A stretch of DNA of 10,325 nucleotides, from assembly GCA_964496595.1 (NCBI GenBank), contig CAZCAI010000157.1:1-10325 (forward strand), read 5' to 3'. The DNA is from JAAAOZ01 sp964496595 (GTDB taxonomy: Bacteria > Chloroflexota > Anaerolineae > B4-G1 > SLSP01). How positions within the stretch are numbered: the stretch's first letter is position 1; every line of letters starts with the position of its first letter. Shown here piece by piece: positions 1 to 6,393 of the stretch. The translations under genes and the position numbers were made by a program. A model generated the notes under the pieces. The model saw nothing but the letters and a program-made list of their open reading frames with translations. It was not told the DNA's origin and did no database searches.

Positions 1-111
1 TTACTTTTACTTCGCTAGTATACTACATTGGGAGGTTTTAATTTCTGGAGTCACCTAAACGGCTTAATCTGTTCGCTGCACCCAATACGTGCTGTTTGAG
101 ATCATTTGCGT

Positions 112-125
112 AACCTTCGCAAGGG
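112..125. repeat. Third copy of the AACCTTCGCAAGGG repeat
   Basis: AACCTTCGCAAGGG at 112-125 is identical to 6451-6464, and the match extends to 21 nt (106-126 with 6445-6465) with one mismatch. It is located about 20 nt upstream of the recJ -35 element. It contains the palindromic core CCTT-CGC-AAGG. Recurrence at 6.3 kb distance and in both orientations points to a dispersed repeat family in this genome. Confidence 0.6.
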
Positions 126-143
126 TAGATTACCCGCCGATTT

Positions 144-171
144 TTGACGCCCTTACCCCCCATGGTATACT
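144..171 (+). promoter_or_regulatory. Predicted sigma70-type promoter of recJ
   Basis: A -35 hexamer TTGACG (144-149) and a -10 hexamer TATACT (166-171) are separated by 16 nt. A TG dinucleotide one base upstream of the -10 (163-164) gives an extended -10 element. Transcription would begin near 178, leaving a leader of roughly 28 nt that contains the GAGGAG ribosome site at 194-199. The match is seen in the sequence; activity is inferred. Its position supports translation from 206 rather than from the upstream in-frame ATG at 89, which would lie outside this transcript. Confidence 0.65.
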
Positions 172-205
172 GCTTTTTTGTGAATCATCTTCCGAGGAGT
201 TGGGT

Positions 206-1945
206 ATGAATGTTTTTGTGGACGATAGCCGGAACGGCAAGCGCTGGCAGGTAGCGCCGACGGCGCCCTCTGCTCTTATCGAACGTCTGTCGATGGTGCA
301 TCCGTTGGTGGCGCAGATCCTCTACAACCGCGGGGTCGTTGATGCCGCCGACGTTCAAGCGTTTCTGGCGGGCGCCTTCGAGCACGATAACCCCTTCCGC
401 ATGAAGGGCGTGAACCGCGCCGTCGCGTTAGTTCGGCAGATGGTCAAACAGGGCGAAATCATCGTCATCTATGGGGATTACGATGTCGATGGCGTCACCG
501 CCGCCGCCATCTTGGCGCAGGTCATCCAATCGATGGGGGGGCAGATCATCACCTACATTCCCAACCGCGAAGATGAGGGCTACGGCCTTAACCCCGAGGC
601 GATTACGGAGTTGGCGGGGCAGAACGTCCGGTTGATGATCACCGTCGATTGTGGCATCCGCTCCTTGGAAGAGGTCGCTTTGGCCCGCCGCCTGGGGATG
701 CACGTCATCCTCACCGATCACCACCACATCGGCGCCGCGCTGCCCCACGCCGACGCTGTCATCAACCCCCGACAGGCCGATTGTCCCTATCCCTTCAAGG
801 ATCTGGCCGGCGTGGGCGTGGCGTACAAACTGGCCCAAGCGCTCGTGCGCTCGAACCTGCGTGTGCCGCTGCCCACTACGCGCGATGAGATCCAAGAGGA
901 AGATCTTCTGGATTTGGTCGCCTTGGGCACGGTGGCCGATATGGTGCCGCTTTTGGAGGAAAATCACGCGCTGGTGATCGAGGGCCTCAAGGGCATCAAC
1001 ACCGGGCATCGCCCCGGCCTGGCCGCCCTGATGGATGTGAGCGATATCACGCCCGGCCAGGTGACGACCGACACCATCGGCTTTGTGCTGGCGCCGCCCC
1101 TGAACGCGGCGGGCCGCATCAGCGAGGCGACTATCGCCTTGGAGCTATTGATGGCGGAGGATATGACCAAAGCGCTGCCGTTGGCCCAGCAACTCTACCA
1201 ATTAAATCAAGATCGGCGCGCGTTGACGGTCGAGGCGCAAACCCAGGCGCGCGATCTGGTCGTCGCTCAGCGGCGGATTCCCCCGCTGCTCTTCGCCGCC
1301 ACCCCCGAGTTCACGCCGGGCGTGGTGGGCCTGGCCGCCAGCCGTCTCGTCGATGAATTTTATCGCCCCGCTGCCGTCGTCGCCATCGAGGGCGACGTGG
1401 GCAAAGGCTCCGCGCGCTCGATCCCGGAATTTCATATCACCGAGGCGTTAGATACCCTTTCGGATCTCCTGGTGCGCTACGGCGGGCACGCGGCGGCCGC
1501 CGGCTTCACCGTGACGACGGACCGCCTCCCGGAGTTTAAGCGCCGCTTGGTCGAAATCGCCGCCGAGAAGTTGGAGGATGTACCGCTCTCGCCGCTCCTG
1601 CACATCGATGCCGAGGTGCCGTTGGATATGCTCTCGTGGAATCTCTATCACGAGTTGGCGCGCCTGGAGCCGTTTGGCTTTGGCAACCCTGCGCCCTTGC
1701 TCGTCAGCCGGAACGTCAAGGTCGTGCGCGCCCGCGCCGTCGGCGATGATGGGCGCCATCTCAAATTCTCCGTGCGGGATCGCAAGGGCCATATCTGGGA
1801 TGCCATCGCCTTCCGGCTAGGCGCGTGGATCGACTATCTTCCCCGGCGCATCGACATCGCCTACATCTTACAGCGCAACGAGTGGCACGGTCGCGTGAAT
1901 CTCCAACTTAACATCAAGGACATTCACGAGCCAGGGAGTTTGTAG
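206..1945 (+). CDS. recJ: Single-stranded-DNA-specific exonuclease RecJ
   Basis: This is a 579-residue DHH-superfamily 5'-to-3' single-strand DNA exonuclease, of usual RecJ length, acting in the cytoplasm in RecF-pathway recombination, mismatch repair and base-excision repair. Motif I GDYDVDG lies at residues 90-96, motif II TVDCGI at 146-151, the DHH signature at 171-173 inside TDHHHI, and a further conserved block LVALGTVADMVPL follows. The DHHA1 motif GGHAAAAGF is at 426-434. The C-terminal part contains EPFGFGNP and a beta-rich stretch matching the RecJ OB domain. All metal-binding aspartate/histidine motifs expected of an active enzyme are present. The start at 206 is chosen because GAGGAG sits 6 nt upstream and a strong promoter precedes it; an in-frame ATG at 89 would add 39 residues unlike RecJ. 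The stop lies inside the foldback that separates it from the epimerase gene. Confidence 0.97.
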   Translation: MNVFVDDSRNGKRWQVAPTAPSALIERLSMVHPLVAQILYNRGVVDAADVQAFLAGAFEHDNPFRMKGVNRAVALVRQMVKQGEIIVIYGDYDVDGVTAAAILAQVIQSMGGQIITYIPNREDEGYGLNPEAITELAGQNVRLMITVDCGIRSLEEVALARRLGMHVILTDHHHIGAALPHADAVINPRQADCPYPFKDLAGVGVAYKLAQALVRSNLRVPLPTTRDEIQEEDLLDLVALGTVADMVPLLEENHALVIEGLKGINTGHRPGLAALMDVSDITPGQVTTDTIGFVLAPPLNAAGRISEATIALELLMAEDMTKALPLAQQLYQLNQDRRALTVEAQTQARDLVVAQRRIPPLLFAATPEFTPGVVGLAASRLVDEFYRPAAVVAIEGDVGKGSARSIPEFHITEALDTLSDLLVRYGGHAAAAGFTVTTDRLPEFKRRLVEIAAEKLEDVPLSPLLHIDAEVPLDMLSWNLYHELARLEPFGFGNPAPLLVSRNVKVVRARAVGDDGRHLKFSVRDRKGHIWDAIAFRLGAWIDYLPRRIDIAYILQRNEWHGRVNLQLNIKDIHEPGSL

Positions 1946-2051
1946 TTGTTCGTAGTCAGGCACGTAACGGAATGAAATGGAGTGGAGTGCCGTGCCGTTG
2001 GAAACGCTACTCCATTCCACTTTGTTCCATTTCGTAGCTTACTACCAACTA
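1943..2051. repeat. Long imperfect foldback filling the recJ-epimerase spacer
   Basis: Positions 1952-1988 and 2009-2045 are imperfect reverse complements over 37 nt without a gap, around a 20-nt loop. The inner 20 bp (1969-1988 with 2009-2028) have 16 Watson-Crick pairs and 3 G.U pairs if transcribed. An outer TAGTTG / CAACTA pair (1943-1948, 2046-2051) extends the structure over the recJ stop codon. It ends just before the GGAGG ribosome site of the next gene. It has no T-run and so is not a classic terminator. It could be a miniature inverted-repeat element or an mRNA processing structure. Confidence 0.7.
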
Positions 2052-2068
2052 GATTTGGAGGTCAAACA

Positions 2069-3019
2069 ATGCGAATTTTGGTGACGGGCGCGGCCGGATT
2101 CATCGGCAGTAACCTGGCGGAAACCTTGCTCCAGCGCGGCGATGAGGTCGCCGGCTTGGATAACTTCAACGACTTCTACGATCCGGCGCGGAAGCGCGCG
2201 AACGCGGCGCACCTGGCGACCTATCCACGCTTCACGATGCACGAGACCGACCTGCGCGACGCCGAAGGCGTGCAGCAGATTATCCGCGCGGGCGACTTCG
2301 ACGCTGTCGCGCATCTGGGCGGTATGGCTAACGTCCGCTATTCCATCGAGCGCGGCCCGCTCTACACCGACGTGAACATTCGCGGCACGGTGAACGTCCT
2401 CGAAGGCGCGCGCCTGGCCAACCAACCGAACGTCGTCTTCGCCTCCACCTCCTCCGTCTACGGCAAGACGGAGCGCTTGCCCTTCCAGGAGGACGACCCC
2501 CTGGGCAAGCCGCTCGCGCCCTATCCGGCGACGAAGATCGCCTGCGAGTTGATGGGCTACACTTATCACAACCTCTTCGACATCTCGTTCACCGCCGTGC
2601 GCTTCTTCAGCGTCTATGGCCCGCGCGGCCGCCCCGATATGATGCCCTTTATCATCACCGATAGCATCGTCAACGACGAGATATTTCAACTTTACAACGC
2701 CGGCGAGATGCATCGCGACTGGACCTACGTCGGCGACATCGTCCAGGGCGTGATCGCGGCGCTGGAGACGCCCCTGGGTTACGAGCGCCTCAACTTGGGA
2801 CGCGGAGAGCCGGTGCGCATGGCCGATTTCGTCACGCTGATCGAGGAGTTGGTCGGGAAGGAGGCGCGAATGGAGACGCCGCCGGCCCCCGCCAGCGAGC
2901 CGCCCATCACCTACGCGGATATTTCCAAGGCCCGCCGCCTGCTGAGCTACGATCCCCAGATCTCGGTCAAAGAGGGCCTGGCAGAATTTTGGGCCTGGTA
3001 TCAGGCGAATGTATTGTAA
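2069..3019 (+). CDS. NAD-dependent sugar-nucleotide epimerase, UDP-glucuronate 4-epimerase-like
   Basis: This 316-residue extended short-chain dehydrogenase/reductase probably interconverts UDP-glucuronate and UDP-galacturonate in the cytoplasm, supplying sugars for envelope polysaccharide. The Rossmann motif GAAGFIG is at residues 7-13, with the NAD-ribose-binding Asp31 in the stretch GLDNFNDFYDP, which is characteristic of glucuronate epimerases. The catalytic elements are STSSVYG (126-132) and YPATK (Tyr152, Lys156). RFFSVYGPRGRPDMMPF (178-194) and RDWTYVGDIV (216-225) are also typical of this subgroup. Length is slightly under the roughly 320-340 usual. The start at 2069 is chosen for the GGAGG at 2057-2061, 7 nt upstream; an in-frame ATG at 1982 lies inside the foldback. 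No glycosyltransferase is adjacent, so the final glycan is unknown. A related UDP-glucose or UDP-xylose epimerase activity cannot be excluded. Confidence 0.88.
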   Translation: MRILVTGAAGFIGSNLAETLLQRGDEVAGLDNFNDFYDPARKRANAAHLATYPRFTMHETDLRDAEGVQQIIRAGDFDAVAHLGGMANVRYSIERGPLYTDVNIRGTVNVLEGARLANQPNVVFASTSSVYGKTERLPFQEDDPLGKPLAPYPATKIACELMGYTYHNLFDISFTAVRFFSVYGPRGRPDMMPFIITDSIVNDEIFQLYNAGEMHRDWTYVGDIVQGVIAALETPLGYERLNLGRGEPVRMADFVTLIEELVGKEARMETPPAPASEPPITYADISKARRLLSYDPQISVKEGLAEFWAWYQANVL

Positions 3020-3047
3020 GTAGAGACGCAAAATCTTGTGTCTCTAC
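3020..3047. repeat. Palindromic GTAGAGACGC-type hairpin
   Basis: GTAGAGACGCAA and its near-perfect complement ending GTCTCTAC form a stem of about 11-12 bp with one G.T pair and a very short loop. It begins on the first base after the epimerase stop codon. Similar GTAGAGACG hairpins are, from memory, common dispersed intergenic repeats in cyanobacteria and Chloroflexota. There is no following T-run, so it is not called a rho-independent terminator, although it could protect the 3' end of the epimerase mRNA. Confidence 0.75.
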
Positions 3048-3087
3048 CTGGAAGATTGCCAGTGAATGAATGGAGCGCCATTTGATT

Positions 3088-4650
3088 ATGAATAAACCCG
3101 CCGAAACGATTGTCATCACCGGCGAGCACCTCACGATGGAGGACGTCGCCGCTGTGGCGGATGGCGCTGCGGCGACGCTCTCGCCCTACGCCGTCGAGGC
3201 GATGGCGCGCTCGTGGCGCGGTGTGCAGACGCTGCTGGCCAACGGCGAGATCGCCTACGGCATCACCACGGGATTTGGCGCCTTCAAGGGGCGGATCATC
3301 CCCCCGCACGAGGTGAAGGCGCTCCAACGCAACTTAGTGCTGAGCCACGCCGCCGGCGTCGGCCCGCTGCTTTCGGATCGGGTGGTGCGCGCGGCCATCG
3401 CTGTGCGCGCAAACACGCTGGCGATGGGCTACTCCGGCATCCGCCCGCAGACGGTGACGACGCTGTTGGAGATGCTCAATCGCGGCGTGTTGCCCTGCAT
3501 CCCGGCCTATGGCTCCGTGGGCGCGAGCGGGGATCTGGCGCCGCTGGCGCATCTGGCCTGCGTCCTTATCGGCGTGGGCGAGGCGCGCTATCAGGGTGAG
3601 GCGCTCCCCGGCGATGAGGCGATGGCCCGCGCGGGCATCGAACCGGTGGAGTTGGAGGCGAAGGAGGGGCTGGCCCTGATCAACGGGACGGCGGTCACGG
3701 CGGCGCTGGGTGCGCTGGTGACCTTGCGCGCCGAAACTGTGCTCCGCGCGGCCGATATTGCGGGCGCGCTCTCCGTCGAGGCGTTGCGCGGCGCACCAGC
3801 GGCCTTCGATCCGCGCGTGCATCTCGTGCGCCCGCACCCGCGCCAGGTCGATTCGGCGGCCTACCTGCGGCGACTCTTGAAAGGCAGTACCTTTGTGCGC
3901 CCGCATGACCCGCGCGACATCCAGGATGCCTACAGCCTGCGCTGCATCCCGCAGGTGCACGGCGCCGTCCGCGATACCGCGGCCTACGCCCGCTGGGCGT
4001 TGGAGATCGAGTTGAATTCCGTCACCGACAATCCGCTGATCTTTTTCGAGAAGGGCGATGGGGATGACGAGGTGCCCGTGGTAATTTCCGGCGGCAACTT
4101 TCACGCCGAGCCGATTGGACTGGCGCTGGACTATCTCAAGTTGGGCCTGGTCGAGTTGGGCAACATCAGCGAGCGACGCACAGCCCGGCTGGTCGATCAA
4201 GCGCTGAACAATGGCCTGCCGCCCTTCCTCACGCGCCACGGGGGATTGGAAAGCGGTTTTATGATCGGCCAATATACGGCGGCGGCGTTAGCTTCACAGA
4301 ACAAGGTGCTGGCCCATCCCTCGACGGCGGATACGATCCCCACCTCGGCCAACACGGAAGATCACGTGAGCATGGCGGCCAACGCCGTGCATCACGCGCA
4401 ACAGGTCGTGGACAACGTCGAGCACATCGTCGCCATCGAGCTACTCACCGCCGCGCAGGGCGTCGATTTCCGCTGCGAGCAGTTGGGCGCCGCCGCGCGC
4501 CTGGGCGAGGGGACGGCCATCGCGCACCGCCTCATCCGGGAGCGCGTGCCGTTTCTGGAGCACGACGCGCCCCTGGCGCCCCAAATCGAGGCGGTGTGGG
4601 CGCTGCTCAACAGCGGGGAACTGGTTCACACCGTGGATCAGCAGATTTAG
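3088..4650 (+). CDS. hutH: Histidine ammonia-lyase
   Basis: This 520-residue cytoplasmic enzyme converts L-histidine to trans-urocanate and ammonia, the first step of histidine use. The self-processing Ala-Ser-Gly triad that forms the MIO cofactor is at residues 146-148 within GSVGASGDLAPLAH. The catalytic tyrosine loop AYGITTGFGAF is at 56-66. The selectivity pair Ser86-His87 in RNLVLSHAAG is the form found in histidine rather than phenylalanine or tyrosine lyases. The stretch QDAYSLRCIPQVHG and the SGGNFHAEP block complete the family signature. Length is at the upper edge of the usual 500-520. The start at 3088 has GGAG 12 nt upstream, which is long; ATGs at 3066 and 3070 are alternatives but only the latter is in frame and it has no better site. 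No hutU, hutI or regulator is nearby, so it is an orphan here. Confidence 0.95.
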   Translation: MNKPAETIVITGEHLTMEDVAAVADGAAATLSPYAVEAMARSWRGVQTLLANGEIAYGITTGFGAFKGRIIPPHEVKALQRNLVLSHAAGVGPLLSDRVVRAAIAVRANTLAMGYSGIRPQTVTTLLEMLNRGVLPCIPAYGSVGASGDLAPLAHLACVLIGVGEARYQGEALPGDEAMARAGIEPVELEAKEGLALINGTAVTAALGALVTLRAETVLRAADIAGALSVEALRGAPAAFDPRVHLVRPHPRQVDSAAYLRRLLKGSTFVRPHDPRDIQDAYSLRCIPQVHGAVRDTAAYARWALEIELNSVTDNPLIFFEKGDGDDEVPVVISGGNFHAEPIGLALDYLKLGLVELGNISERRTARLVDQALNNGLPPFLTRHGGLESGFMIGQYTAAALASQNKVLAHPSTADTIPTSANTEDHVSMAANAVHHAQQVVDNVEHIVAIELLTAAQGVDFRCEQLGAAARLGEGTAIAHRLIRERVPFLEHDAPLAPQIEAVWALLNSGELVHTVDQQI

Positions 4651-4699
4651 GTCAGCAGATGAAGCGGATGGAGCAGATGGTCAGGCTTCATTGGCGGTT

Positions 4700-4781
4700 G
4701 CCCGCGGATGAATCGCGGGCTAGAAGCGCAAGTCGGCTTCAAGCCGACTTTAGCTTTGAGCCGGGCATTTCAATGCCCGGC
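4700..4781. repeat. Triple-hairpin repeat element
   Basis: Three perfect or near-perfect inverted repeats follow each other. The first pairs GCCCGCG (4700-4706) with CGCGGGC (4714-4720). The second pairs AAGTCGGCTT (4730-4739) with AAGCCGACTT (4741-4750). The third pairs GCCGGGCATT (4760-4769) with AATGCCCGGC (4772-4781). The linkers CTAGAAGCG-like and TTTAGCTTTGA-like are unstructured. It lies between hutH and the TPR gene. The regular design, three separate GC stems with 9-nt linkers, suggests a dispersed REP-like or miniature element rather than a terminator, since no T-run follows. Confidence 0.75.
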
Positions 4782-4842
4782 GGATCGCGTTGGCAAATAT
4801 CTGCATTATTTCCATCCAGGCCGCCCCAGGCCGATTGGTTTC

Positions 4843-4862
4843 CCCAACCCTTCGGGTCTGGG
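4843..4862 (+). promoter_or_regulatory. Hairpin abutting the ribosome site of the TPR gene
   Basis: CCCAACCC (4843-4850), loop TTC, then GGGTCTGGG (4854-4862) can form an 8-bp stem with one bulged C. Its 3' arm includes the first GG of the GGAG at 4861-4864, 12 nt before the ATG; a second candidate site GAGG (4866-4869) stays free. It could partly mask ribosome access. The structure is seen; a regulatory role is inference. Confidence 0.4.
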
Positions 4863-4876
4863 AGTGAGGCTCTCAA

Positions 4877-6388
4877 ATGCGCCTGAAATCGGATAAGGAG
4901 TTATACCGTCGGCGCCGCCGGATACCTTGGGGCCATATCCTGGTGATTTTGGCCTTCTTAGCGGCGGGTGGGTATCTGGCCTACTATGTTTCCAGTATCC
5001 GCCAGGCTGCCATCGCGCCCGCGAGTACGCCCACGCCGATGCCCACGCCGACGCCCTCGGCGCTCTCCCTCATCGCGGAGGCGGAGGACGCCTACTGGGC
5101 GGGCGATCTGGGCGCGGCGATCACGGCCTATCAATCGGCGTTGGATATGGAGCCGAATCGCACCGATCTCTATCTGGAACTCTCGAGGCTCCTGATCTTC
5201 AGTGGGCGGGCGGAGCGCGGGCTGGAGATGGCGCGCGAGGCGCTGCGTCGTCAGCCGGAAAATGCGATGGCGTGGGCGCTGCTGGGAATGGCCTACGATT
5301 GGCTGGGGGTCCCGTTGGAGGCCATCGAGGCCTGCGAGAAGGCTGTAGAGTTGGATCCGATGTTGCCGGAGGCCTACGCTTATCTGGCGGAGGCGCACAT
5401 GGATGCCGGGCAGTGGTTCAACGCTAACAACGTCATCGATACGGCCTTGGATCTGGGCGAAAATAATGTCGATGTGCTGCGTAATTATGGCTACGTGCTG
5501 GAGAATCAAGGGAATTATTATGGGGCGATAGAGGCCTATCGCGATGCGCTGGCGCTCCAAAATCAGTTGGCGCATCTGCACCTGGCCATAGGACGCAACG
5601 CCAACGCGCTGGGCAACCTCAATCAGGCCCTGGAGGCCTACGAGGAAGCCGTCAATGTCGATCCCAGTAGCGCGGCGGCCTTGGATCGTCTGGGCTGGAC
5701 CTACTTGCTGCTCGGCGAGTATGAGCGGGCGACGCAAGCGCTGGAACAAGCCTTAGAGATTGATCCGACCTCCGCGGATGCCTACGGCCATCTGGGGACG
5801 CTCTACTTCCAGCAGCGAAACTATGAGGGCGCCATCACGATGCTCGAGCCGGCGCTGCGTTACGGGGAGGCCAGACCGCGCCGCCGCGTCGTCTTTTTCG
5901 TCGTCACCCAGGAGGATACGGACAACGTGAGCGATGCGCCCCAGGGCCGCGAGATGGCGCGGGCCGCGTTGGTCCATCCCATAGACTTCGAAGCGCCGTT
6001 GCGCGGCCACATCCAGGGCGAGGATGTCACCGCGCAGGTACAGGGGCGCATCCGGCTGGATGTGATGAATGGCAGCTATCGCTTTACGCTGCGCGGCATC
6101 CCGCCGGTCTCTTCTGGGAAGGTCTACATCGGCTGGTTCATCCCGCTCTATTCGCCGGAAGGATTACTTATCCGCACCGAGCCGATTTTCCCCACGCCGG
6201 AGGGCCGGGTGGAGATGAAGGAGGAGACCGGCGCGACGAAAGGCCCGCCCATCGAGAATTATTACACGCTGGCGCTCTCCTATTACCTCTTGGATCAATG
6301 CGACCGCGCGATGCCCTACATCGAGATCGCCCTGCGCATCGATCCCGACGATGCTAACGCCCTCCAGACGTTAGATCTTTGCCGGTAA
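4877..6388 (+). CDS. Membrane-anchored tetratricopeptide-repeat protein with an internal beta-rich domain
   Basis: This 503-residue protein begins with a basic cytoplasmic stretch (RRRRR at 11-15) and one hydrophobic helix (about 18-38), read as an uncleaved signal anchor. A Thr-Pro-rich linker follows at about 51-60. About eight TPR units cover residues 64-330, with typical endings such as ALEIDP and AVELDP; these helical repeats bind partner proteins and would lie outside the membrane. Residues about 336-455 break the repeat pattern with a beta-strand-rich segment, including YRFTLRGIPPVSSGKVYIGWF (two pieces at 401-421) that recalls the C-terminal domain of anti-sigma-K factors. A last TPR-like hairpin at 460-490 ends in ALRIDPDD. 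The start at 4877 is supported by GAGG 7 nt upstream. The stop is 5 nt before the YfhO-family gene, suggesting one operon. Partners and exact role are not known. Confidence 0.87.
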   Translation: MRLKSDKELYRRRRRIPWGHILVILAFLAAGGYLAYYVSSIRQAAIAPASTPTPMPTPTPSALSLIAEAEDAYWAGDLGAAITAYQSALDMEPNRTDLYLELSRLLIFSGRAERGLEMAREALRRQPENAMAWALLGMAYDWLGVPLEAIEACEKAVELDPMLPEAYAYLAEAHMDAGQWFNANNVIDTALDLGENNVDVLRNYGYVLENQGNYYGAIEAYRDALALQNQLAHLHLAIGRNANALGNLNQALEAYEEAVNVDPSSAAALDRLGWTYLLLGEYERATQALEQALEIDPTSADAYGHLGTLYFQQRNYEGAITMLEPALRYGEARPRRRVVFFVVTQEDTDNVSDAPQGREMARAALVHPIDFEAPLRGHIQGEDVTAQVQGRIRLDVMNGSYRFTLRGIPPVSSGKVYIGWFIPLYSPEGLLIRTEPIFPTPEGRVEMKEETGATKGPPIENYYTLALSYYLLDQCDRAMPYIEIALRIDPDDANALQTLDLCR

Positions 6389-6393
6389 AAGTT

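Noticed and set aside
19..24. TATACT as a promoter -10 at the left edge
   Set aside because: A -35 element would lie at or beyond the window edge and cannot be judged, and a better promoter lies at 144-171.
89..205. N-terminal extension of RecJ from the ATG at 89
   Set aside because: The extra 39 residues do not resemble RecJ, there is no ribosome site, and the strong promoter and GAGGAG lie downstream of that ATG.
2042..3031. 329-codon open frame on the minus strand opposite the epimerase gene
   Set aside because: It is a high-GC mirror frame of a gene with clear catalytic motifs; its own translation has no recognisable domain and is low in hydrophobic order.
3070..3087. hutH start at the ATG at 3070
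   Set aside because: The nearest purine-rich stretch (GGAAG at 3050-3054) is 15 nt away; the ATG at 3088 gives a family-typical N-terminus, although the choice is not certain.
3334..4272. 312-codon minus-strand frame opposite hutH
   Set aside because: It is antisense to conserved MIO-enzyme motifs and its composition is typical of a GC-driven shadow frame.
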